Source of the DNA: Alphaproteobacteria bacterium
Lineage (GTDB): Bacteria > Pseudomonadota > Alphaproteobacteria > UBA8366 > Aestuariispiraceae
DNA length: 64,000 nt
NCBI GenBank assembly: GCA_030065235.1
Contig: JASJDC010000009.1
Coordinates: 61,188-125,187 of the forward strand
Direction of reading: 5' to 3'
How positions within the stretch are numbered: position 1 is the stretch's first letter; each line of letters opens with the position of its first letter. The position numbers and the translations under genes are program-made. Below, piece after piece: positions 43,417 to 50,731 of this stretch. A model generated the notes under the pieces. It saw nothing but the letters and a program-made list of their open reading frames with translations, was not told the DNA's origin and made no database searches.

Positions 43417-45357
43417 ATGACCGATAGCTCCGAGTCGCGTGACACGCTGCTTCAAGCCAATATGGATTTGTTTGCGCGTCTGTTGTCGCCTCAGGTCCAT
43501 TCTCAAATTGCGACCGCATCGGATCGTGACCGGTTGAGCGGCAGTCTTGCGGGCGGTGATCTCAACCTCTTACGGGACGGCAAGGCCTTGCGCCATCCCA
43601 ACGCGGTCGTCGTCGCCGCAAAGGCTGTCGAGGTCTGGCGGCGCGATCCGGTGCGGCTCTATGCGCCCGCCCCGCAGACCGGTCCGCCGCATGACGCATG
43701 GGCCCATGGCCGCGCAACCCTGACGATGCGGGCGGCCCTGCAAGACGCCGATCTGGCCGCCACGCCAGACGAAGCCGCCGGGCACCTCATCCTGTTGGGC
43801 GTCGGCTTGGGGCTCGAAGCGTTGATGCTAGGCCAGCAGGTACGGGCGCGCAGTCTGATCGTTATCGAGCCGGATCTAGGTCTGCTGCGCGCCTCCGCCC
43901 ACGTGGTCGATTGGACGGCTTTGGCGCAGCTGGCGGCGGCGCGCGGCGGCGCCGTTCACTTGATTGTCGGCCAAACGCCCCAAGCGGCGGCGGCCGAGTG
44001 CGTGCACGCCTTGCGCGACCAAAACTATCCGCGTTTCGACGGCGCCTACTATTTCGAGAACACAACGGCTGACTATGCCGAGGCGTTTCGTGAGGCGTTC
44101 GCCAGCGGGATCGTCGCGCACGCCTATTCGATGGCGTGCGTCGAAGACGAACGCCGAATGCTCGCCAACGCCGCCGCTAATCTGAAACGTTACGCCCACA
44201 AGGCGTTTCCGACGGGCGTCGCCGCGGCCCAGCCTGTGCCGGCCTTGGTGGTCGGCAGCGGCCCATCGCTCGACGCGGCCCTGCCGAAGATTCGGGAAAC
44301 GGCGACGCGCTCCGTGATCTTCTCCGGCGGCACCGGCGTCGGCGCGCTCTTGGCGCATGGCGTGACCCCCGATTTCCATTGCGAGTTCGAGAACACGCCG
44401 GAAATCGTCGACATCGTCCGCGCGTCAGATCCCGAGGATAAACTGCGCAACTGCGTCCTGATTGCGCCGACTACCATTGACCCCGATCTGGCGGCGCATT
44501 TTGGGTCGGTGATCTTCTTTCACCGCGATTCCGTTACGCCCACGCGCTTGTACGCCGAGCAGGGCGCGCCGCCCGAACTCGTCGGCCCGACAGTGACGAA
44601 CACGGCGTTTCGCGCGGCGATCGCCTTCGGGTTTCCCGAGATCGTTTTCTTTGGGGTCGATCTTGGTTCCGCTCAGGGCGCTGATCATCATGCGCAAAGC
44701 TCGATCTATCTGCGCGATAACCGCGGCCGGAGCCTTGATCCCGGGAATCCGCACGATCTGAAGGTAGAGGGCAATCACACGCCCTTTGTGCGAACCAATC
44801 GCGAATTCCTGTACGCCCGGATGTTCTTCGAGAAATTGATCTCGCTCTGCGGTCAGCAGCGGATCTACAACGCGGGCGACGGCGCGATGATCGCCGGGGC
44901 TCAGCCGGTGCGGCCGCATCAATTTAATCCGCCGGCGCCGCCAAGGCCCAAGCAGCGGATCGTCGCCGACCTCTTGGCGGGTCTGGAAGCGCGCGCAGCC
45001 GGAGAGCTCGGCGGCGACGCGGCGCTGTCGGACTTCGTTTCAGCGGTCGGCGATTGGGTCGACGCCGCGACGATGCGCATTGGGGGACCGGATGGCGCGC
45101 CAGCGCCGGTCGACCGGCTGATCGATGCGCTGGCGCCGATGCTTCTGAAAGGGCAATTGGATTTGGCGCATGGCCGGGACGCGGCGGTCCGGGCTTTCCT
45201 CTCCGGCACGATCTTCGAAGCGCTCAAGGCGGCCTGGTACTATGAGCGACGCTTGCCGCACGAACGCTTGCCGGCTTTCCGCCGCGCCCGTGACGCGGCG
45301 CTGCGCAATGCGCTGGAAGAAATCAGGCCTGTGTCGGCGGCGGATCTCCTCCTTTAG
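43417..45357 (+). CDS. DUF115 / MptE-like domain protein (Maf-type motility accessory factor)
   Basis: 646 residues. The central domain (about 265-460) matches the 6-hydroxymethylpterin pyrophosphokinase-like DUF115 family: PALVVGSGPSLDAALPKI, FSGGTGVGALLAHGVTPDFHCEFENTP, TNTAFRAAIAFGF and FFGVDLG. In motile bacteria such proteins are Maf transferases that add nonulosonic acid sugars to flagellin. The N-terminal domain, with LILLGVGLGLEAL, fits the Maf N-terminal Rossmann-like region. No flagellin or sugar-synthesis gene is nearby, so the role is inferred. Confidence 0.83.
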   Translation: MTDSSESRDTLLQANMDLFARLLSPQVHSQIATASDRDRLSGSLAGGDLNLLRDGKALRHPNAVVVAAKAVEVWRRDPVRLYAPAPQTGPPHDAWAHGRATLTMRAALQDADLAATPDEAAGHLILLGVGLGLEALMLGQQVRARSLIVIEPDLGLLRASAHVVDWTALAQLAAARGGAVHLIVGQTPQAAAAECVHALRDQNYPRFDGAYYFENTTADYAEAFREAFASGIVAHAYSMACVEDERRMLANAAANLKRYAHKAFPTGVAAAQPVPALVVGSGPSLDAALPKIRETATRSVIFSGGTGVGALLAHGVTPDFHCEFENTPEIVDIVRASDPEDKLRNCVLIAPTTIDPDLAAHFGSVIFFHRDSVTPTRLYAEQGAPPELVGPTVTNTAFRAAIAFGFPEIVFFGVDLGSAQGADHHAQSSIYLRDNRGRSLDPGNPHDLKVEGNHTPFVRTNREFLYARMFFEKLISLCGQQRIYNAGDGAMIAGAQPVRPHQFNPPAPPRPKQRIVADLLAGLEARAAGELGGDAALSDFVSAVGDWVDAATMRIGGPDGAPAPVDRLIDALAPMLLKGQLDLAHGRDAAVRAFLSGTIFEALKAAWYYERRLPHERLPAFRRARDAALRNALEEIRPVSAADLLL

Positions 45358-45504
45358 GCTTACCTCGGCCCCGGGTGGGGCGCAAAGCGGCCGCACGGCA
45401 CTGGACGCCGATAGCCCGGGCGCTATCTCTCAAACATTACTTGTCGCCTAATTGTGCGTATCCCCAGCCTGGCGGATCGCGGCGGACAATCATGGGAGCG
45501 ATGC

Positions 45505-45717
45505 ATGCAAACAGCGGCCCTGCTTGTCGAGATCATCACCTGGTATCTCGCAATCGGCGTCGGCGTCGCGGCGGTGTTTCTGCTCTATGGCGTTGATCGG
45601 ATCGATCCGGCGGCGCGCGGCAGCTTCCTGTTTCGGGTCCTGGCGGCTCCGGGCGCGGTTGGTTTGTGGCCGCTGGTCCTCAAGCGCTGGCTAGATCGCG
45701 AGACAGGCCGGCATTGA
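45505..45717 (+). CDS. Small membrane protein, 70 residues
   Basis: Not recognised by name. MQTAALLVEIITWYLAIGVGVAAVFLLYGVDRID is one clear membrane helix, followed by a second hydrophobic stretch, RVLAAPGAVGLWPLVLKRW. It is the first gene of the redox cluster to 48043, and spacing to the next is 16 bases. The start ATG 45505 is the second of two nearby ATGs and the only one in this frame. Confidence 0.72.
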   Translation: MQTAALLVEIITWYLAIGVGVAAVFLLYGVDRIDPAARGSFLFRVLAAPGAVGLWPLVLKRWLDRETGRH

Positions 45718-45733
45718 GCGCGCCAAACCAGCC

Positions 45734-45916
45734 ATGCAACGTCGCCACCGAAAATCCCACTACCGGATCTGGATGGTCATAAGCGTCCTCGTCGGCGTCC
45801 TGTTCGTCGCCGCCGTGTCCCTGCGCCAGGAGCGACCGATCGAGACGCAGCGGATTCAAGCGGGCGCGCTTAATCTCCCCGCGCCGCATGACGGCTGGAG
45901 GGGCGCGCGCGTATGA
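45734..45916 (+). CDS. Small single-pass membrane protein, 60 residues
   Basis: Not recognised. A basic N-terminus (MQRRHRKSHYRIW) precedes one membrane helix, MVISVLVGVLFVAAVSL, and a short periplasmic tail, so it is predicted Nin-Cout. Its TGA overlaps the ATG of the next gene by four bases (ATGA), which supports a real gene. Confidence 0.68.
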   Translation: MQRRHRKSHYRIWMVISVLVGVLFVAAVSLRQERPIETQRIQAGALNLPAPHDGWRGARV

Positions 45917-46392
45917 GCGTCAGTTACCGTCCTGTCATCTGGAACCGCAACAAGTGGGTTTATGACGGCGCGCTGATCGCTTTCGTCGTCGCCTATATCG
46001 TACTGTTCATCGAATACGCGCCCGGCCTATTGGATGTGCGGCCGAGCGAGCGGTCGATCCTGCAGATGCGCGCCTTCGGCACCTGCGCCTTCCTGATGCT
46101 GACCATGATCCTTTGCATTGGCCCGTTGGCGCGCTTGGATCGGCGGTTTCTGCCGCTCCTATACAATCGCCGGCATTTCGGGGTGATGATGTTCTGCGTG
46201 GCGCTGGGCCATGTACTGCATGTGAAGGATTGGTACTTCGCGTTCAATCCCAATATCGATCCCTATGTAGCGATGCTGGGGGCCAACACCGCCTTCGCAA
46301 GTTGGTACGGTTTTCCTTTTGAGAGCCTCGGCGTCTTGGCCTTTGTCATCCTGTTTTTCATGGCCGCTACGAGCCACGATTTTTGGTTGTAA
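45913..46392 (+). pseudogene. Ferric-reductase-like membrane half of a split Rieske membrane protein
   Basis: 159 residues with about four membrane segments, such as GALIAFVVAYIVLFIEYAPG and FGTCAFLMLTMILCIGPLARLD. Potential haem-binding His residues are in NRRHFGVMMFCVALGHVLHVKDWYF, the pattern of ferric-reductase-like transmembrane domains. The reading frame stops at TAA 46390-46392 after TSHDFWL. The same frame continues without another stop as FLTAPTWKALH into the Rieske half to 47013. The two parts are therefore one gene interrupted by a single nonsense codon, or read through it. Confidence 0.75.
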
Positions 46393-46425
46393 TTCCTAAC
46401 GGCGCCGACCTGGAAAGCCCTGCAT

Positions 46426-47013
46426 ATGGGGGTTTATGTCGCCTATGGACTGATCGTCCTGCACGCGGCCTTCGGATTGCTCCAGACCGAAACCCACCCT
46501 TTCTACGCGATCATGATTGGCGGCTGTTTCGCGCTGGTGGCTGGCCTGCATCTGGCGGCGGGACGGCGAGAGGCACGGGCGGATCACGCGGTCGGGCCTA
46601 CCGTTACCGAAGCCGGCAAGGCGTGGGTCGAGGTGGCGCGCGTCTGTGACATCGCCCTGAACCGGGCGAAGATAGCCCAGCTCGGCGGCGGCGAACGGGT
46701 GGCGGTGTTCCGCTATGAAGACAAGCTCAGCGCGATTTCGAATGTCTGCGCCCATCAGAACGGACCCTTGGGCGAAGGCCGGGTGATCGACGGCTGCATC
46801 ACCTGTCCCTGGCACGGCTATCAGTATCGCATGGCGGACGGTCGTTCACCGCCGCCCTTCACAGAGAAAGTATCGAACTACAGGCTGCGTTTACGGGGCG
46901 ATATGATCCTGCTCGATCCAGACGGCCTGCCGCCGGGAACGCCGGTCGATCCGGTGATCATCCCGCCCGAAATCCTGCCGGAAGGGAAGGGGGCGCGCCA
47001 TGACCAGACCTGA
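46426..47013 (+). pseudogene. Rieske [2Fe-2S] half of the split membrane protein
   Basis: 195 residues from ATG 46426, in the same frame as the preceding half. A membrane segment (GVYVAYGLIVLHAAFGLLQ) and a second (YAIMIGGCFALVAGLHLAAG) complete the membrane domain. The Rieske domain follows: CAHQNGPLGEG with Cys and His ligands and CITCPWHGYQY with the second Cys-X2-His. Both cluster motifs are intact, so decay, if real, is recent. If ATG 46426 initiates translation, this half could still be made alone. Its end overlaps the next gene by 14 bases. Confidence 0.78.
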
Positions 47014-47782
47014 CGATGACGGGCCCTTCTTCATCGGCTATCTGAAGACGCCGCCGAAATTGGCGCTGTTCTACGCGGTGCTGGTCCCGATCGTCGCAGG
47101 AATCGCCATCGGCGCCGGGATCGGCCTCGCCGCTTCGCAACGCGATCCGGGCCAAGGCGGCTTTCAGCGCGGCTATCAAACCGTGACCGGGATCCTGGTG
47201 AACGAACCCTATCCGACGCTCTACGCTTTCCCCGATGAAGAGAACCCGGCAATGAGGGCGGTCGTGCTGACCGGACCCGGCAAGGTCGGGGCCCTGCCGC
47301 GCACCGAAAATCTCGACCGACAGGTGGTCGATGTTGGCGGCGTCTATATCGCCCGGGGCGCGCACCGGATATTGCAGGTCGGCGGACGAGTCGGGGTGCG
47401 CCCGACGCAGAAAGAGCTGAGCGAGGCCGAACGGGCGTTTAGCCTCGCCAAGACGGAATCATTGGGTCGCTACACGCTGAAAGGCGAGATCGTCGACAGC
47501 AAATGCTATCTCGGCGCGATGCGGCCGGGCGACGGCAAGGTCCACATGGCGTGCGCCAATTACTGCCTGCATGGCGGCATTGCGCCGGTTTTCGTCACCT
47601 ATATGGACGATGACGCGAACGGCGAGACATTCATCTATCTGCTGGCCGGGCCCGACGGACGCGCCATCGATCCGGCCTTGTTGGACTACACATCGCTCGC
47701 CGTCTCGCTCGAAGGCGAGGTCGAGCGCCGCGGCGACCTTTATGTCTTCAAGGTCGGCGCCGACAGCGTCGAGACCCTCTGA
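47000..47782 (+). CDS. Membrane-anchored Cys-rich protein of the Rieske cluster, 260 residues
   Basis: Function unknown. One membrane helix (LALFYAVLVPIVAGIAIGAGIGLA) anchors a periplasmic domain. Near residue 170 it has a conserved-looking Cys/His set, DSKCYLGAMRPGDGKVHMAC and then NYCLHGG, which could bind a metal or cofactor. Gene overlap with the Rieske half and partnership with small membrane proteins suggest a subunit of one membrane redox complex. Confidence 0.75.
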   Translation: MTRPDDDGPFFIGYLKTPPKLALFYAVLVPIVAGIAIGAGIGLAASQRDPGQGGFQRGYQTVTGILVNEPYPTLYAFPDEENPAMRAVVLTGPGKVGALPRTENLDRQVVDVGGVYIARGAHRILQVGGRVGVRPTQKELSEAERAFSLAKTESLGRYTLKGEIVDSKCYLGAMRPGDGKVHMACANYCLHGGIAPVFVTYMDDDANGETFIYLLAGPDGRAIDPALLDYTSLAVSLEGEVERRGDLYVFKVGADSVETL

Positions 47783-47791
47783 GGGCGCGGC

Positions 47792-48043
47792 ATGCCTCGG
47801 CTCATCATACGGCTCGGCGGGCTCGGCGTGGCGGCGGCGCTGGTTTACGGCTTCTACCAGCTGCTGGACAATTACGGGCGTCTGCTGCGCGAGTTGCGCC
47901 GGTTCGATTGGGCCAAGGCCAATCTAGATTTCGGGATCTTGCGGGATCTGGAGATCGTCATCCTAGTCGTGATCGCTATCCTGTCTCTCTGGCTGGTCGA
48001 GAAGATCGGCGGCTGGGTCGCGCCTTTTTTCGAGAAGGAATGA
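47792..48043 (+). CDS. Small membrane protein, 83 residues
   Basis: Not recognised. Two hydrophobic helices, LGGLGVAAALVYGFYQLL and DLEIVILVVIAILSLWLVEKIGGWV, flank a charged loop with RELRRFDWAKANLD. It starts nine bases after the Cys-rich protein stop and appears to be the last gene of the redox cluster. Confidence 0.7.
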   Translation: MPRLIIRLGGLGVAAALVYGFYQLLDNYGRLLRELRRFDWAKANLDFGILRDLEIVILVVIAILSLWLVEKIGGWVAPFFEKE

Positions 48044-48132
48044 CCTCGCTTACTGGCGCGTGATGACTTGGCGGGGCGTTCGCCCGGCGGTATTCTGCAT
48101 GCCGTTGTGAAACCGATGGAGAGACCCCGAAG

Positions 48133-48441
48133 ATGCAGGAAGTGCGCATCTATAAACCCGCCAAGACGGCCATGCAGTCCGGCCGCGCCAAGACCAAGGA
48201 ATGGCTGATGGAGTTCGAGCCGTCAGACCGCGCGACGCCGGATTCCCTGATCGGTTGGGTCGGCTCATCGGACACCAACAAGCAGGTGACCCTGCATTTT
48301 CACAGCAAGGAAGACGCGGTCGCCTATGCGAAAAAGCAGGGCTACGCCTTCACCGTTCAGGAAGAGAAGACGCGTAAGATCAAGCCAAAGGCCTATGCGG
48401 ACAATTTCGCCTATGGCCGGCGCGAACCCTGGACCCATTGA
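48133..48441 (+). CDS. NADH dehydrogenase accessory subunit, NDUFS4 (18 kDa) type
   Basis: Complex I accessory subunit of alphaproteobacteria and mitochondria, 102 residues. EVRIYKPAKTAMQSGRAKTKEWLMEFEP, IGWVGSSDTNKQVTLHFHSKEDAVAYAKKQGY and PKAYADNFAYGRREPWTH are the family landmarks. It is soluble and normal in length. TGGAGAGACCCCGAAG precedes the ATG. Confidence 0.93.
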   Translation: MQEVRIYKPAKTAMQSGRAKTKEWLMEFEPSDRATPDSLIGWVGSSDTNKQVTLHFHSKEDAVAYAKKQGYAFTVQEEKTRKIKPKAYADNFAYGRREPWTH

Positions 48442-48459
48442 TGCGCGTCGGCGCAGGGC

Positions 48460-48846
48460 TCAAGCGCGCGCCGTGCCGTCTGCGTCAAGCAGCCGTCTCG
48501 CTTCCTGGATCAGTCTTTCCGGCGCAATCGGCTTCTCCAGTACGGCGTCGGCGCCGAACAGCTTCGCCGCACGCAGATAGTTGGGCGATTGGGTGCTGTC
48601 GCCGCTGATGGCGATGATCCGCACATCGATTTTCGCCGCGCGCAGGTCGCGCACCACCTCCAGCCCATCCACTTGCGGCATGACAATGTCGGTGATCAAG
48701 AGGTCGAAAGCGCCGTCGCGGACTTCCTCGACAACCGCGTCCGGCCGCGCGCAGGGTTGCGCCTCGATACCCTGCATGCGCAGCGACGCCAGCAGCGACT
48801 CCCGAACGGCGTCATCGTCATCCAGCACCAAAACTCTCGCCATCAT
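48460..48846 (-). CDS. Single-domain response regulator
   Basis: CheY-like receiver without an output domain, 128 residues. The acidic pocket is VLVLDDDDAVR, the phosphoacceptor Asp lies in DLLITDIVMPQVDG, the Thr/Ser switch is in IIAISGDS, and the Lys is in VLEKPIAPE. The start ATG 48846 has GGAGACAGAA upstream; ATG 48843 and 48858 are alternatives. No kinase is adjacent. It converges on the NDUFS4-like gene. Confidence 0.88.
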   Translation of the reverse strand: MMARVLVLDDDDAVRESLLASLRMQGIEAQPCARPDAVVEEVRDGAFDLLITDIVMPQVDGLEVVRDLRAAKIDVRIIAISGDSTQSPNYLRAAKLFGADAVLEKPIAPERLIQEARRLLDADGTARA

Positions 48847-49079
48847 TTCTGTCTCCATGCCGGCCTGAACACGGGGGCCGTTGGCGCCCAGGCGGACCGG
48901 ACTCCTTGAAACTCTGTTTGGCGGCATTGTAGACCCTTGTGATCGTAAGGCTATTCGCAGAATTGCGTAGTCTGAAAGTGGGACAGGCCGACGCATGACG
49001 AGGCGGCTGCGCCGCCGTTCACGCCCGTGGTCTTGGCGCAATTTTTGACGCATAATCGTCCGCACTCAGGAGGAATCGC

Positions 49080-49460
49080 ATGACCGCAAGCCAATCCGTA
49101 GAGGAACGTAGCTACGCGCCGGGCGACGTGATCTTCGAGGCGGGCGCGCCCTGCGACACCGTCTTCATCGTCAAGGAAGGCGAGGTCTCGGTTGATATCC
49201 GCTATCGCGGCCGACTTCTCACCATCGCCTGCACACAGGGGGACGTGCTGGGCGACGCCGGTTTTGTCTTCGAACGCGCCAATGCGCCAACCAAGCCGGG
49301 TTATGGCGGCGCCGCCAAGGCGGTCACGCCGGTCACTCTGCTGCTTTTGCCGCGCGGCCGTTTGGATGACGCGCTCGCGGAAACGCCGGTGCTGATCCGC
49401 GCCTGGATCGCGTCTTTCGTCACCCGCAGCATGAAAGTGATCGACGCCTTGTCGGATTAG
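49080..49460 (+). CDS. Cyclic nucleotide-binding domain protein without HTH
   Basis: 126 residues consisting of one cNMP-binding beta-roll: SYAPGDVIFEAGAPCDTVFIVKEGEVSVDI and TQGDVLGDAGFVFE. The usual phosphate-binding cassette FGE(L/I)ALL..xPRAA is poorly conserved (FERANAPTKPG instead), so nucleotide binding is uncertain. No DNA-binding domain follows. AGGAGGAAT is the ribosome site. It may act as a small sensor or partner. Confidence 0.82.
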   Translation: MTASQSVEERSYAPGDVIFEAGAPCDTVFIVKEGEVSVDIRYRGRLLTIACTQGDVLGDAGFVFERANAPTKPGYGGAAKAVTPVTLLLLPRGRLDDALAETPVLIRAWIASFVTRSMKVIDALSD

Positions 49461-49509
49461 GCCGCGCAAAACCGCGCGCGCCGCCCGACCGAAACGCGGC
49501 CTGGAAGCC

Positions 49510-50298
49510 ATGGAAATCAGTCCGGAAAGCCAGCTTCAAGCGCAACTCGTCACCGCCAGGGACCTGTTGCCCAGTGGGCTGTTGCGCGAGACCCACGGCG
49601 ATAACAGCGTCACCTACACGATCTCGCCCAACGATGTGCGCGCGCCGCGGCAGGCGACAGATGTGCCTCAGACTTTGGTAGAGACCGCCGTTTTGGCGGA
49701 GCGCCGCGTCGAGCCTTTGGAGAGCGCGCCGCCGCGCCCGGTCGATCCGACGCTCTCCGGGGCCGCCTTGGCGGGCGCCATTGGCGCCGTGCAGACCCTG
49801 ATCGATACGCCGGCGGCGGCGCAGACGACACCTGTGGCAGGGCCGGCCGACCCGACCTCTCCGGCGGCTGTGCGTCAGGCCTTGGTCGGCGTGCTTACGG
49901 ATTTCTCCAACCGTGACGTCTCGGAGGCGGCAGCGCAACAGCTGCAGCGCGACGCCCAGCGGATCGTCATCAACGCTTTGCAGACATTTGAGAGTGTCGG
50001 CCGACAGCACGCCTTCGTCAGCGTGTTGCAGACGGTTCTGCAGGAACTGGATCGACATATCGGCGCCGAAGAGGCGCGCAAAGGCGGCAAGCAGGGCGGC
50101 GAACGCGGCTACCGCGAGCACAGCGCTGAAGAGAACACGCCCGGAGGCTCGGACGATGGCGCGCAGGACGGGGCGACTGAGGGGGCGGCCGAGGGGGCGA
50201 CCGGGCCCGACGCCCATCCGGACGCCGCGATCGAACAGGTGTTTCGTAGCGCCTCGCAGGCCTATAACCGCCTTCAAGATGCGCCCTTCCGGGTTTGA
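49510..50298 (+). CDS. Hypothetical protein, 262 residues, between two cNMP-domain genes
   Basis: Not recognised. An N-terminal part (MEISPESQLQAQLVTARDLLPSG) precedes a Pro/Ala/Thr-rich region (about 60-115). A helical core follows, AVRQALVGVLTDFSNRDVSEAAAQQLQRDAQRIVINALQTFESVGRQHAF, then a Gly/Asp/Glu-rich disordered tail. No signal peptide or membrane helix. Position between two cyclic-nucleotide-binding-domain genes in one strand suggests a joint function. Confidence 0.7.
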   Translation: MEISPESQLQAQLVTARDLLPSGLLRETHGDNSVTYTISPNDVRAPRQATDVPQTLVETAVLAERRVEPLESAPPRPVDPTLSGAALAGAIGAVQTLIDTPAAAQTTPVAGPADPTSPAAVRQALVGVLTDFSNRDVSEAAAQQLQRDAQRIVINALQTFESVGRQHAFVSVLQTVLQELDRHIGAEEARKGGKQGGERGYREHSAEENTPGGSDDGAQDGATEGAAEGATGPDAHPDAAIEQVFRSASQAYNRLQDAPFRV

Positions 50299-50331
50299 TC
50301 CTGCGCGTTCGGCTCAAGATGAGGCAGACCG

Positions 50332-50673
50332 ATGTCCGTTGACGCGACCTTGAATTATGAAGCCGGCGCGGTGCTGTATCGCGACGGCGATGCGGCGACG
50401 CATGTCTATCTCGTGCAATCGGGGGCGGTGCAGGGCGTCATCGGCGAAAAGAGCCTGGATTTCGGCTCCGGCCAAATTCTCGGCGACGGCGGCATCATCT
50501 CCGGCCATTACAGAATGACCGTCGTCGCGGGGCCGGAAGGCTGCACGGTCCTGCGCATGCCGATCGACGATCTGACCCGGGAGTTGGCGCAATGTCCGCC
50601 CTTGGTGAAGCTGCTGGTCAGCAATCTGCTCGGGCGTCAGGAATTGACCAACAGCCTGTTGCGGCGACCCTGA
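50332..50673 (+). CDS. Cyclic nucleotide-binding domain protein without HTH
   Basis: 113 residues. The cNMP beta-roll is visible in YEAGAVLYRDGDAATHVYLVQSGAVQGVI and FGSGQILGDGGIISGHYRMTVVAGPEGCTVLRM. The phosphate-binding cassette is degenerate (no FGE..L..PRAA). No output domain follows. It is a distant paralogue of the protein encoded at 49080. Confidence 0.8.
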   Translation: MSVDATLNYEAGAVLYRDGDAATHVYLVQSGAVQGVIGEKSLDFGSGQILGDGGIISGHYRMTVVAGPEGCTVLRMPIDDLTRELAQCPPLVKLLVSNLLGRQELTNSLLRRP

Positions 50674-50731
50674 CAAGCGCCAATACTTGGTTGCAAGGTC
50701 CAGTGTCGCGTCAGGTTGATGGCGATCCGCC

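Noticed and set aside
48044..48132. Possible tRNA before the NDUFS4-like gene
   Set aside because: No acceptor or anticodon stem can be folded; no T-arm GGTTCGA sequence.
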